Part shown: piece by piece, positions 11,214 to 23,469 of the stretch | Position numbering within the stretch: the first letter of the stretch is position 1 | Layout of the letters: each line of letters starts with the position of its first letter | DNA from: Carnegiea gigantea | Taxonomy: Eukaryota > Streptophyta > Magnoliopsida > Caryophyllales > Cactaceae | Assembly: GCA_029747015.1 (NCBI GenBank) | Contig: JAKOGI010003081.1 | Coordinates: 1-64,000 of the forward strand | DNA: 64,000 nucleotides | Reading direction: 5' to 3' | The notes under the pieces: model-generated | What the model was told of the DNA's origin: nothing | The model's database searches: none | Seen by the model: the letters and a program-made list of their open reading frames with translations, nothing else | Translations under genes and position numbers: made by a program

Positions 11214-12395
11214 GTTAGATTAAATTCATATATGAGTAACATGTAAACTTACTATATAAGATGTCATATAGGTGAGAATAGTCATCTGAGATAGTTTAAT
11301 ACAACATAAGATGCTACATGAGATTGAAAATAAAAAGAAAAGGCTTGGATGTAAATCTAATATAATATTAATTCTATTTGATAAGGTAACTTCTCACATA
11401 CCTTTCAATTATTTAATAATAAAATTTAATCATAAAATATATGTGATTTAAAAATGCAAATAGAGCAAAAAATGTGAGTACAAGAATGAAAAAGTATGTT
11501 ATTAGTAGGGAAAGAACTAAAGAAGACTCATTTTACTTTTGTATCAACAAGATAACCTAATACATCAATTTATTGTTTGCTTTTTTTATAAAAAAAATCT
11601 ATTCTATCAATAATATGTTAAAATATTGTTTAACTCATATCCTTACATCGTAGAGGTACAACCCTAGTATTTATTAATTTTGTCCAATGATGTTTTCTTA
11701 CAACTTGTTTTCAACAATAAATCAGGAAAAAGTATTTAACTCAATCTATTTTTTTTGGGTCTTGGATCCTCCATTTCACTAGAGTGGAGCTTCTGTTTTG
11801 GCCCAAGAAAAGATATAACTCTCCCATCATATATTTTCTCTATTCACATGACTCAAACCCAAAACCTTACTTAAGAGAAACAAGTGTCAAACTACTTGAA
11901 TCAACCTGTGCTGGTATTTAACTCAATCTTTGAATCACAAAAGGACTAACTTTAGTAGTGACTAGGTCTAGGTGAATGTTATGTGGAGATAATTTTACTC
12001 TCCCTAAAATTCTTTTTTTTAATTAGTTATTGAATATTAAAGATAGAGAGGAAAATAGTATAACTTAATTAGGTGATCCTAGGAGCACATTCATGTATAC
12101 ATACTTTTTCAACTGTACATATTTCATTTATCAAACTTCCAATATATGTTTACTCACGTAACTCTTGGGAGCAAATGCTCCTAGAATTATGGTAGAGGAA
12201 TTGGGGAAATAGATTTTGCACAATTACATTATGTATTCACAAAGGGGGTTTCTTCGTATAGTAATATATATTACCAACAGATATTGGTAATTGCAGGCCT
12301 AACTATAGATCCTTACAAGCCGCTAATTGATTGTTTAGGCTGCGATATGGCTTTTCTAAACATCCCCTATCCAGAAGTCCTTTTATAAGACCTTG
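10340..12395. other. AT-rich non-coding DNA, possibly degraded copia LTR at its left end
   Basis: No coding sequence was recognised on either strand. The first several hundred bases may be the Sirevirus 3' LTR, but no end could be defined. A TA-rich microsatellite lies at 11068-11208. The rest shows A/T homopolymers only. Confidence 0.4.
11068..11208. repeat. (TA)n / (CATA)n microsatellite
   Basis: Alternating TA and CATATA units, ending in a pure TA run of about 40 bases. The open frame of Tyr/Ile residues over it is an artefact of the dinucleotide repeat. Confidence 0.9.
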
Positions 12396-12403
12396 GTTCT
12401 AAC

Positions 12404-12992
12404 TAGAGTTTGGTAAAGTTAACCTGACATAATTACTCACCCGAAACCGACATGAACTTTAATAGGTTTAGATACAAATTTTCAATCCATTTAATTAAAT
12501 GAATGAACATGTTCAACACGTTTAAATAAATAGGTTAAGTTCAAGTCGAGATTTTGTAATATGAAAAAGAATCAATTTAACCCATTAATGGGCTAAACAA
12601 GTCAATTTATTTTTCATTTATCATTTATCCGTTTACCGTTTTATTAGATAATTAAGAGTATAAAAATTAAAAAAAAATATAAAAATGTGAATTATGATGA
12701 ATCTCGGGAGTTTTAGAGAGCAATTGTTAAATATGATACGTAAAGTTAATTTTTAAAGCTATATAATTATGTATTAGTTAAAAATATTAAACAAGTAAGT
12801 AGGTAATTAGGTGACTAAACTCGACTTGTTTATCTTAAACGGGTTAAGTGGGTCGATCCATTTAACAATTAAATGAGTGAAGGTCAAGGGTTTTCAACCC
12901 ATCTAATAAACGTCTTAGGTCGAGAGATTTCCAACCCATTTAAATTCGACATAAACATGAATTGAACCAAGCTGACCTATTTCTCAGCTCTA
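12404..12992. mobile_element. Candidate degraded non-autonomous hAT element (MITE), 589 bp
   Basis: The left end begins TAGAGTTTGGTAAA and the reverse complement of the right end begins TAGAGCTGAGAAAT. They share the hAT-typical TAG start and about 9 of 14 positions. The flanking 8-mers are GTTCTAAC (12396-12403) and GTCCTCAC (12993-13000), 6 of 8 matching, as expected for an old 8-bp duplication. The interior has repeated ACCCG/GGGT-type words in its arms, like the subterminal motifs of the hAT at 13981-20386, and no coding sequence. Confidence 0.48.
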
Positions 12993-13000
12993 GTCCTCAC

Positions 13001-13972
13001 ACATGGTCTTTATTGTTCAGCGCCCTTAGACAATGTTGAACACTATTGAGTACCCTCATTGTCAGCTAATGTTTGCGTAAAGATAAGATATATATGAAAA
13101 TGACCTAAATGTTTATTTAATTTCGTAATTAGAATAGATCATTAAAATATCCTAATTTTATCATCGAGATTACTTGCTGTATCTTTTCTATCTACGATGT
13201 GTTATTACAATTATACAATTATGACTTCAAGATTAGAAGATATTAATAACATATTTTAACAAATAAAAAATAATTGGTTGATAATATGAATATGAATTAT
13301 GCTATTTATTTTTAAAAATATATTACTTAAAAAAATTTAAAAAGAATATTTTATTCAAAACAATGAAACCCAAATAACCTTATAATAATTAACAATTTTT
13401 AGTTGATAAGAAACAATTATTCACTAATCGTAAAATTAAATCTGAGTAAGCCAATTATACAATTGGACATATTTATGAATGAATTTTTATTAATTACACA
13501 TTGGGTTTCTATATATTGACCATGCATTAAACTGAACAAAGTATATTAAAATGGTCTGTATTAATTTGTTCACCATATTTGTTCAGTACATTATGTGTTT
13601 TTTGATATCATGCAATATTACAAGCAAACCAATCAAAAAATAAGTGCATCAATGTAAACAAAAAAGAACAGGCCCATACAATACATCATTGGTACCAGTT
13701 AGCATAGCTGATAAAAAATCTTAAAATTTATTTATAAGTATTTTAGTTGATAAAAAATCTTAAAAATTATCTATAAGTATTTTAGTTCCAACTTTAAGTG
13801 CACATCACTACACACAAAGCTAAGTAGTTAGACTATATTTCGAGGAGCCATATCGCATTATACTCACATATAGCAGAATCATCAAATTTTGACCTCATTT
13901 ATTTTCTGATTTCCTTGAAAAATTTAAGGAAAAAGACACTTTAGATTCAAAAATATAAAATTGAATGATTAA
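13001..13972. other. AT-rich non-coding DNA
   Basis: No gene, repeat boundary or conserved motif was recognised. A short direct duplication occurs near 13708-13790 (a segment with GATAAAAAATCTTAAAA and AAGTATTTTAGTT appears twice). Confidence 0.5.
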
Positions 13973-13980
13973 GTGAATCC
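13973..13980. repeat. Left 8-bp target site duplication of hAT element
   Basis: GTGAATCC, matched by GTGAATCT at 20387-20394 (7 of 8). With boundaries moved by one base, AGTGAATC at 13972-13979 matches 20386-20393 exactly. Confidence 0.85.
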
Positions 13981-13989
13981 CAGATTTGG

Positions 13990-14290
13990 CAAATGGGTCA
14001 GTCGGATCGGGTATGGGTCGAGTCTTAGTTCGGTTCGGGTCAATTTTAGATCAACTATGTTCGAATCGGATTCAGGTGAACTTTGGGTTTGGGTCAACTT
14101 CGGGGTCGGGTTCGGGTTTGGTTTGGGTGGAGTTTGGGTCGGATATGTTTCGGGTTGTGTACGATAGCCCCGGTTTGGATAGGGTATGAATCGAGTCTAA
14201 TTTGGGTCGGGTGGGATTTGGTTTAATATTTTGGTGAATGTTGGTTCGGGTGTAAATTGGGTTAGGTGTAAATTAAGTTGGGTTAATTTT
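13990..14290 (+). repeat. Left subterminal CGGGT/GGGTC repeat region of hAT
   Basis: Short words GGGTC, CGGGT and TCGGG recur about every 10-20 bases, giving spurious Gly/Val/Phe-rich open frames in two phases. The right arm has the same word class. In hAT elements such motifs are the binding sites of transposase; here that role is inferred. Confidence 0.75.
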
Positions 14291-14428
14291 GGATCAGTGT
14301 ATATTTTGAATGTGCTCATTTCTAATCTTAAATTATTTTTAAAAGATAAAATCCGTTTAATTAGACAAGCTCATTTATTCTATATTCTTCTTTTAATTCA
14401 TACATTAACGATTATACGTCAGTATAAT

Positions 14429-14462
14429 ATATATATATATTTATATATATATGTATGTATAA

Positions 14463-14512
<50 letters not shown>
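14429..14512. repeat. Compound (TA)n-(AC)n microsatellite
   Basis: A TATA run followed by roughly 18 AC dinucleotides and a short TATATA tail, within the hAT 5' non-coding part. Confidence 0.9.
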
Positions 14513-14513
<1 letters not shown>

Positions 14514-14519
14514 AGTTTT

Positions 14520-15735
14520 AAAGCTTAAGAAAAATTAAAACGAACTTTTGTAACGAAAATTTCTATGAGCTTAATTATGCATTTACTATGAAAGTTAGTA
14601 AGTTACAACTTACAAGTACAACCCATCCATGGCCTTATATCTTATGCGACGTGCAATTATCTAAATGATTACGGATTTACGGGTTGTTAAGTCAAGTTTC
14701 AAGTATCTCAATTACGGTCATGTTATGATAAAATTAGTGACCCAACCTAACATCAATCATGATTCATGAGTCAATTGTCTCATTTGCATATATCATGATT
14801 CAAAGATTTGTCATGATTCATAAGTCAATTGAAAATGACCAAAAAAGGAAAGAAAATGATAAAATTTTTATTTTGACCGCAATATTGGTGCATAACTTCA
14901 TGTTTCTCATATTTGAGTTGGTAAATAGAAACAGTTTAATTCAAGATGACATTTTCAATAATGGATTTAATGTTATTTCGATAGCTCGTTAAGTGATCAT
15001 ATATCAAGATGCAAACATTTGTCTTTGTGAGATTAACAACTTGATTTACATGTTCTTAATGAGTCAAAACTCAAAAGCAACTACAATATACGAGTATATG
15101 ATTGTCTAAAATTCAAATGTGTCACATTGTTATGAGATCATATGCAAACATATATTCTTGAATATGATTATGTAGAATTAAAATTTAAGCATGTTATGAA
15201 GATAATTTGGGAACATAGTCCGTAGATTAGTAATGCAATATTTTTGATAGAATGACGGTAGTCACATAATGATATTATACTCTGATAATCCTAGCATGCA
15301 TTAAGTTATTAAGTGAATTAAATAGTAAAATAATATTGCTAAATCCAAATAAGTTTAATAATTTGTTAATTATGCTTACCTTTTCATAGTTCGTATTTTG
15401 ACCAAATATTATATCTCTTATATTTTTATTACATATTTATCGAATTAAAAATTAAAAATTAAAAATTAAAAACTATTAACCATTTTTATTTTACCTCTTA
15501 AGTTTTCCTTGATTTCATTTGTAAAATTTCCTTCTTAAATCTTAAGTCAATTTTCTCTTCACTCCTAAGCTCAACTAAATAGATTTTGAAATTTTAGAAT
15601 CCCCCCCTCCCACCCCAAAAAAGCAAAACGTGTAAAACAATACAAAATTAAAACCCCTGCACCAAAAAAATAAATGTTAATAATAATTTTATAATTTTAA
15701 GTTTTTAACAAAAGGAAACCTAAATGCTAAATCCA
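14520..15735 (+). other. hAT 5' non-coding region
   Basis: AT-rich, lies between the left arm and the CT-rich segment. No coding sequence recognised. It contains a short TTAAAAA-type tandem near 15445-15470 and a C-run at 15601-15607. Confidence 0.45.
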
Positions 15736-15739
15736 ACCC

Positions 15740-16150
15740 ATACAAGGCAACCTCCCTCTCAGTCTCTCACGGTGAGGCCGCGCAGCCCTGTGCCCTGAGC
15801 TCTCTCTCCTTTCACACTCTCACTCTCTCAGTTTCTCTCTCTTACTCGATCGGTCGTCGATCCGTCGCCGGTCGCCCTCTCAGTGTCGGACATGCACGGC
15901 TGACCCCTTAGTGTCGGCTACGCACCCTCTCTCCTCTCATCTCTCGGTCATCTATAGATCCACTCATCTCCCACTCATAGCACTCCAGCCTGACGTCGAC
16001 AGCCATTCGTGCCGACCGCCTCATGCCGGTCTGACTCCGAGTTGCCCCCAGCCCCATCTGCCCTCACGCCTGACGGCACCGTCCACCGGTACTCTGCCTT
16101 CCACTCTTCTTTCCCCGGCCCCCCCCCAAAAGGGTCAAAACTCAAACCTT
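15740..16150 (+). promoter_or_regulatory. GC/CT-rich promoter and 5' leader candidate of hAT transposase
   Basis: Abrupt change from AT-rich to CT- and GC-rich sequence (many CTCTCT words, CGGTCGTCGATCCGTCG). This resembles a plant core-promoter pyrimidine patch plus 5' untranslated exon. It ends in a C-run near 16118-16127. The transposase ATG follows at 16836 after an AT-rich stretch that could be a leader intron. Confidence 0.4.
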
Positions 16151-16835
16151 AATTTTTATGCTTAATTGTGTATTAATTTCTGGGTAAGTTTGTTTTAGTT
16201 CTTTAATTTTTGGAAATTAATATAAAGATTGATTTTTCAAATTGGTATTGTGATAATTTAAGAGTGTTTGTGATTGATGGCGTAATGGGTGCAACACTTA
16301 ATCAAGTGTTCCCTAAAATTATTGATATAGCCCTGGGTTAATCATTTATTTGAAAAATATCAAAAGCAACTCGAATGTTGATTTTATATTTGGTGAAGAG
16401 AAGAAATAGGTGATCATATCTGATTGTCTGAATGCCTAACCTGATGTTAAAATTTTTTAAAAAAAAAATTATGCATTTTTTACCTCAAATGAAGTTGTTG
16501 AATGTGTTATGTGTATACCCATGTTTGACTATTAAAGGCCCACATGGGCACCCAAGGAGAATTGAAAAGCCCAAGCAACTTTGTGGTTGGTACCTAGAAT
16601 TGAATCTCTTGAGCTAGGACATAGAGCGTTTTAGCCACTTGACTGACTTGAGTGTGCCTCTTGATTCCAAGGACTTACTAGTGTAATTGTCCTTATTCTA
16701 GCAAAATCAAATTTGTCATCGACATGTGAAAATACCACTAAAAAGCAATTGAAGAAATCCTCCTTCACAAATTGCTATCTTAGTTTTAGTATATATGTTT
16801 TTCCAAACTAGTTATTGAATTAAAGGCAAGGAGCT

Positions 16836-19030
16836 ATGGACATTGAAGGACAAGAAAATGAAATACACACCAATGAAAATTTGAATTCCATTTCTACAAT
16901 AACAGCCCTTGAAGCCCTTGTCGAAGATGATAAAAAAAGAAGTTCGGTGTGGCTAGAGTTTCTTGTGATTGATGGGACCAATTTCGATGATGGCAAGAAG
17001 CGAGCGAAATGCTCACATTGCAAGAAAGCAACCTTCATTGCTAGTGCATAATATAGGACTAGCAATATGAAGAAGCATTTGAAGAAGTGTAAAGCCTATC
17101 AAGCTGCGAAGTCATTTGAAGAAGGAGGAGGTGCGACAAAGTTTGAACAAAAAGTTTAAGTGATTTGCTAGCTAGGGCGATCATAAGGCATGGGTACTAA
17201 AGTTTCTCTTAGGTTTAGCATGAAGGAAATAGGGAGATTTACACATACTTGAACAATGAAGTTAGAACCATAATGGGAAACACAGCGAAAGCTGATTGCC
17301 TTAAGTTACATGCTCAATTTAAAAAACAACTTAAGTTAGTTCTTCTTGCACTTCCGAGATGCATTTCTTTGACTTGTGATATGTGAACCTCTTGCCAAAT
17401 AGAGGGATATTTGTGCTTGATTGCTCACTATGTGAATTCTAATTGGAAGTTGACTACTAGAGTTTTAAATTTTCATCATTTGGAACCTCCTAATACTAGA
17501 TCTATTTTATGTGGTGTTGTGCATGACTTGTTACAAGAATAGGGCATTCAACATAAGATCCTTTCAATAACATTGGACAATGCATCTAGCAATGACAAAA
17601 TTCAAGATGAATTAATATCTAGGCTTTATAAGAATGAGCATCTATTAGGTGATGGGGAATATTTTCATATTCAGTGTGCGGCACACACTTTAAATCTTGT
17701 TATTAAAAATGGCTTGAAAACAATTGATAATTATGCTGTTAAGGTTAGAGAAAGTGTGAAATTTGTCAAGGGATCGGAGTCTAGAAAGAGAACTTTGAGC
17801 ATTGTGTTAAAAAGCATATGATCTTAGAAAATAAGGCTTTGCGGTTGGATGTGCCTACTGGTTGGAACTTTGCTTATGAAATGCTTGTTAGAGCACTTCT
17901 TTATGTGCTTTTAAGTTACTTGCTCAGATTGATCCTATGTATAAGACTCTTCCCACAGATGATGAATAGGAAAGGATTACAAGAATTCATGAGCTTCTTG
18001 GACCATTTTATGATATAACTCATATGTTTTCTGCTAGTAAGTGTCCTACATCGAACATATACTTTAAAAATATGCGGAAGATCGATATGTTCTTGAAAGA
18101 GCAATTAGATTGTGATGATCCAATTATTAGGAATATGGTCAGGAAGATAAGAGCAAAGTTTGATAAGTATTGGAGTGAGTATACCTATCATTTACTTTTG
18201 CCACAATTCTTGATCCTTGATGTAAGTTGGTGCTTATCAAGTATTGTTATGAGAAATTCTATTAAAATAAGGAAATGGCAATTAGAAAGGTGAGCGATAT
18301 ATAATTCAAGTTGGAGATGCTTCTTAGAGAGTATACCCAAAGCACTAATCCTCTAAATCCTATTGTATCATCAAGACCATCATCACACACTGGTAGATCA
18401 GGTTCAAGAATTGGAAACCACAAACACAAATCTGACTATTTGGCAGTATGTTTTCTATAATTATATACTATCTTACTCTTTTTTTTGAAGGGCAACATAG
18501 TGATATCAATTAAGTTATTTTTCCGCAGTTGAATTGATATTAAGGTGATAAAAATGTGTTTCTAATTTCTACATATTAATTGTAATTTTGTATTTTGTAG
18601 GAATTTGATGAGAATGATAGCAAGTATTCGAGTGAAAGTCGAAAGTCAATACTTGATACTTATTTGGAGGACCCGAAAATTAAGCGTAAAGTTGATTTGG
18701 ATGTTTTAGAGTTTTGGAAAACCAATCAAGAGAAGTATGGTGAACTCTCTCATCCAACTAGGGATATTTTGAGCATCCAACTCACTAACGTTACTTAGGA
18801 GTCAACCTTTAGCGTTGGAGGTAGGATTTTAAATAAGTTGAGAAGTTCTCACATCCCTAAGAATGTGGAAGCATTGATAACAACCAGGACTTGGTTATAT
18901 GGATTTCAATGTAAGTATTGAATATTTTCTTTTTTATTTGTTTATATTTATCTTTTTTCCTACTTTTTGTGAATTTTTTTGTGTATTTTGTTTGACTTTA
19001 GCGCAAGAAGAAGAAGAAGAATTCACTTGA
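16836..19030 (+). pseudogene. hAT transposase (BED zinc finger, RNase H-like core, C-terminal dimerisation domain), broken
   Basis: The ATG at 16836 opens an N-terminal acidic segment and a BED finger (CSHCKK...MKKHLKKC) that is cut by a stop at about 17049. The RNase H-like core follows in pieces (TLDNASSNDK at about 17573, CAAHTLNLVI at about 17678). Frameshifts occur near 17150 and 17810 and further stops elsewhere. Introns with GT..AG ends are visible at 18446-18600 and 18911-19001. The exon at 18601-18910 has the hAT dimerisation signature (LEFWKTNQEKYGELS ... [15 protein letters not shown]), with one stop replacing the residues before STFS. The last exon ends in a Glu run and TGA at 19028-19030. 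The product would bind and cut the element's ends; this copy cannot. Confidence 0.88.
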
Positions 19031-20010
19031 TCAAATGTGGATTGGTCAAGCTGGCCACGGTAATTGATCACTTACTTTAGCGCTTGGTTAGTTAATTCAC
19101 CCTGTGTCCCTAGTTTTTAGGTTTCTCTAATGGGTTTGGACTATTTTGGAATTTTTTCATTTTGATAGGACCTTAGATTGGGTTTCTCTAATGGATTTGA
19201 TGGGAGATGCGAGGCAGTTGCTCTATTATTTTTAATTTTTCAAGTCTCATTATTGTGATGTCATATGTGAATATGTGATGTTATTTGCTAGTGGAGGGAG
19301 CAAACTATAAAGACTCATGCAAAGTGAAAATAGCAAGATGCCAAAAGTGTTGCCATCTTGTTTTTGTTTGCTGATCTTTTTTATTACCTCAGTTTCCAGG
19401 TTTAGAACACTGTTGAGATTGTGGCTTTTTTTACTTGCTCAGATTTAGAGACTCAGCCGCATTGCCTTCCTCGTATTATTGTAACTTGTGTGAACTTCGT
19501 TAATGCTTAGCTATATAACTAAGGAGATGATCAAGGATTATCATGTGAACTTTTACATTTGATATAAACTTTATTTTGGATTGGTGTTGCATTTGTAATA
19601 GTTAAACTAAGAATTTTCATGTGGCACTAATGCCATAGTTTGGGAGATGTCAAACCCATGTCTCCAGGTGGGTGGCCCGTTGAGTTTGGCATTGTGATGT
19701 GGATCATTGATTATGTTCCGGCCAAGCTAGCTTTACAAGTATTGAAGTACTGTAATGATTGACAACTTATTGGATTAGCAGCTTACGGGATTAGCAACAA
19801 GGCAACAAGGCAACAACCAACAGGTTGAAATATGTCAAAAGTACTACATTTTACCTACTTAGTTAAAGACTTTAATGAATTATGTTTATGGTTATAGGTA
19901 GATTATAATTTGCTTATTTATTAAAGTTGTGCTAAATTGTGATAGGAGCTTTTCTTTCAGGCCTTAACAACGAAATTTAGGAAATTATGAATAGCATTGG
20001 GTTGACTGGT
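19031..20010 (+). other. hAT 3' non-coding region
   Basis: Lies between the transposase stop and the right arm. No coding sequence, conserved motif or repeat recognised apart from short T-runs. Confidence 0.45.
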
Positions 20011-20019
20011 TATGACTTA

Positions 20020-20370
20020 TGAGTATGCTTCGATTCGGGTTATATTCGGGTCGGGTACACTGAGGTTCGGGTTTAATTCATGTAAAGTTGAGTCGGATAG
20101 GAATCGAATCGGTTTTAAAACGGGCACGGTTCGGGTCACATTCGAGTTGTCCATTTTCGAGTCACTTCAGTTCAAGTTACTTCGCTTCATCTTTGAATTA
20201 GGTTGGGTCATTTTGGGTGTGGGTCATTTCGGTTCATGCTACGACTCAGGTTTCGTTCGGTTATGGATCAGTTTACTTTGGATGTTCAAGTCCAAATCGA
20301 TTCATCCTATTTCGGGTGTCGGTTCGGGTATGGATCCAGGTCGTTCGGTTTAGGTTTCGGATCTCGGGTC
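20020..20370 (+). repeat. Right subterminal CGGGT/TTCGG repeat region of hAT
   Basis: Words TTCGGGT, GGTCGGG and GAGTC recur through the arm as on the left side. The two overlapping open frames across it are composition artefacts. Confidence 0.75.
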
Positions 20371-20386
20371 AGTTTTGCCTGGTCTA

Positions 20387-20394
20387 GTGAATCT
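20387..20394. repeat. Right 8-bp target site duplication of hAT element
   Basis: GTGAATCT, pairing with GTGAATCC at 13973-13980. It lies immediately outside the right inverted repeat. Confidence 0.85.
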
Positions 20395-20929
20395 GAACAT
20401 CAAAAAAATGAGTTTTAAATTAAAAAATGGTCAGCATGCCTATTGGAGGCTCAACAAGGCCACCCTACTAGAACCCTATATATATATTATACACATGGGA
20501 GTTTATACTCCCATATACAGCTAGACAATTTGTGCCATGTTGGATTTACACAAGGGTTTTTTTCCAAAAAAAAGGCGATAAAGTTGAAGGCCCACCATAA
20601 CCTACAAACGCACGACCATACCTGCTCTATAACTGCCATTATTTCACTGTGCGTTTCTCTTCCTCTATGACTGGAACGCAAATCCTTCTCTCTGCAACTT
20701 AGCTTCCCCGAAACGTGAACACTGCATGGTATCAAGTAAGAATTTGAGGACTTAAAAGCTGTAGAAATTCGTTCAATTAAGCCCTGTAATCATCAATAAT
20801 GGCATAAAGAATGGATGTCATGCCTTCAAATGTCATGCCTGTAAATTATGATTCTGAACCTGGAAATGAAGTCAACAACAAGGCAAAAAGGCAAAGAGGA
20901 GTGACAGTCACATGTAAGCGAAAAGCTAG

Positions 20930-21979
20930 GTAAGAGATTTGAGTAGTTGTTGGAATAATTGAAAAAATGGAAATTTAGGGTTCAAAGTTCCATTTATGGT
21001 ATTCAATTTGGAATTTTAAAATTGGATGAAACTGACTAACATTGATAGTTACATTATAATTGAAAAACTCCAAGAATAGATATTTAACCTGATCAGAATA
21101 CTAATGAACTGTAACTGAAATACATTGTATGTGTGTCTGCTGAATTCATTAGATTTGATCATTTCATGATTCTAAGACCTCTATAAGATTCTAGAGGGGA
21201 AGTGCTTACCTTAGAATGTGTGTTCTGGGCTGTTAGCTCTAATCAGTTCATTAGTCTTGCTTAACAGTTCCCTTATGTTATCGGATTTCATTAGCTCTGA
21301 TTAGTTCATTACCTTAGAATGATTTCTAATACTTTCAGCTATAGCCATTATGCTTGCTTGACAGTTCACATCTCACAGGTGACATTGTTATTTTCAGCTA
21401 CAGTGAGAAAACTGAACAACTTATCTATTGCATTAGAAATCAGTAAAAGAAATAATGTTAATATTAATGTTACTACTTTTGGTGTTGTTAATAGTGCTGC
21501 TTTTTAGAACTTCTAATGTGAATGTTAGTGGAAAATGGGACTATTAATCCTTCTGATTTTTACTACTACTAACATTAATCTTAGTAGAAAATGGGACTGT
21601 TAATGCTGATGTTTGTTGTTGCTTCTATTCTTAATGCCTCTTGTCTTGTTGACATTTACAATGAGCAACACTTAAGAACTCAGTGACCTAACCCAAAGTC
21701 AGTAGTGAACCACCCCAATCTACAACTATGAACCACCAAAAAAAAAAAAAGTTAATGAACCAACTAATTCTATAAGTGAATACTCGTTACTTTTATATGC
21801 ATGTTATGCGTTATAAGGCAAACTGATGCCCAAAAACTTATGCATAGTTGTTACTTCTGTATAACATTGTGTGATAGAGAACTAACCCAAAATGACTAGC
21901 TGTTACTTTTGCATAGTTGTTACTTTTATTATGAATATATTACTTGAGACATAAATGTGGACAATGTCTTTGTACCACA
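20930..21979 (+). other. Presumed first intron of the Ulp1-like gene
   Basis: Starts with GTAAGA after exon 1; a usable acceptor is present near 21970-21996 (two candidate AG sites). AT-rich, no coding sequence recognised. Short duplicated phrases around TTCATTAG occur near 21145-21310. Confidence 0.45.
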
Positions 21980-22947
21980 GGACATTGCTATGTGTAGGTG
22001 ATGAAAATGAAACAGTGTCCCACATAGAAGCTACGCCCAACAATGCTGATAATCAAGGTGCTCAATATGGTGAAGACATTATTTTGGAGGTATATGAGCC
22101 TAGTGGAAAAAAACAAAAGAAGCATGATGGGATTGAAATTGAGCAACAGAGATTAGTAAAGCAACTTGTAAAAAGAAAGTCCAATTCAAGCAAGTTCAAG
22201 AACCTATAGTTGCCAATCCAGAGCTTTCAATGATTAGGTCTAAATCATGGATAGGACTGCTTCGTCATAGAATGGCCCCAGGTGGATTCTTGAATTTGGT
22301 GGAGAGGTTGGATTATGAACAATGGTCAACCATAATGGACACCGAGTTTAGAGAGATTCTAGCTGTGAGAACTAGATTGGTTCCGAAAAGGTTAGCTAGG
22401 TGGTCGCTAGAGAAATATGATCTGCGGGACACCTCATTGAACCTCCCCAATGGTCAACTAATATATGAAGAAGATGTCCATGTCACATTAGGCTTACCGA
22501 TGGGGCCGATTGAAATAAGTGAAGGTAAAAGTTCAGAAAATGATATAGAGTTTTTGGAGCAATGGAGATGAAGATGGAATATTAAAAGAGGTGGACCACC
22601 AGTTAGAATTATGGATGATGTCGTTCTAGAACGTGGTGGTTATGGTCATGAGTTCATTATAGATTTCATTATATATGCCATATCAACTTACATAGTTGCA
22701 AATGCAAATGGAACTTGTCATTTTCGTATGCTGAAGTATTTATGCATTGTGAATGAAATACGCAATTACAATTGGTGTGTATATGTGATCAAATGTCTCA
22801 ACGATGCAATAATTGAATGGAAGAGAGATAAAAGCAAATTCTTCATAGGTCCACTATTGTTCCTAATGATAAGGACATTCTATCATCGCATTGTGCTAGT
22901 GTACACCCAAATGTTCAATATAATTGTTTAGATGAAAAGAATGAGTC

Positions 22948-23174
<227 letters not shown>

Positions 23175-23469
23175 GTTCTATTCTTTCAGTTGTTTTACCT
23201 AGATAGAGTGGAGTTTAAAGCTGATAGGGTGGAGAGGTCGTTCCCAATTGTAATAAATTGGCCAATGAATAAGGTAAAAAAAAGAGACAGTTATGAACAG
23301 CTACCTAGAGAATATAGGAGGGGCAGAATAATAGAGAGGTTTAACTACCAAAATGTCAAATGCTTAGCTGAAGTGGACTTGCAACAATACCTCAAAGAAT
23401 TGGATGAGGTACAAGATCAACAAGGAATATCTATTGAGTCCTCCACAACAGCTGCAGCAAAAGAGTAAT

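Larger units (their letters stand above)
13981..20386 (+). mobile_element. hAT DNA transposon, full length (6406 bp), inactive
   Basis: Terminal inverted repeats: the left end reads CAGATTTGGCAAA and the reverse complement of the right end reads TAGACCAGGCAAA. That is the hAT form YAGA...GGCAAA, 10 of 13 matching. 8-bp target duplications flank both ends. Both arms hold dense CGGGT/GGGTC subterminal words (about 13990-14290 and 20020-20370), the usual type of hAT transposase binding region. The interior carries one plus-strand transposase gene with a CT/GC-rich promoter-like segment upstream. Stops in the gene make it non-functional. Confidence 0.88.

Noticed and set aside
13973..14189. Two overlapping Gly/Val-rich ORFs at the hAT left end (and the pair at 20012-20418)
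   Set aside because: They follow the CGGGT/GGGTC subterminal words, lie in non-coding arms and show no protein family.
15911..16165. Pro/Ser-rich ORF in the GC-rich hAT segment
   Set aside because: Composition-driven frame in a promoter/5' leader-like region; no domain and no link to the transposase frame.
20443..20735. Opposing short ORFs at the proposed MULE left end
   Set aside because: No family motif on either strand; they overlap each other and lie in the presumed terminal/promoter segment.
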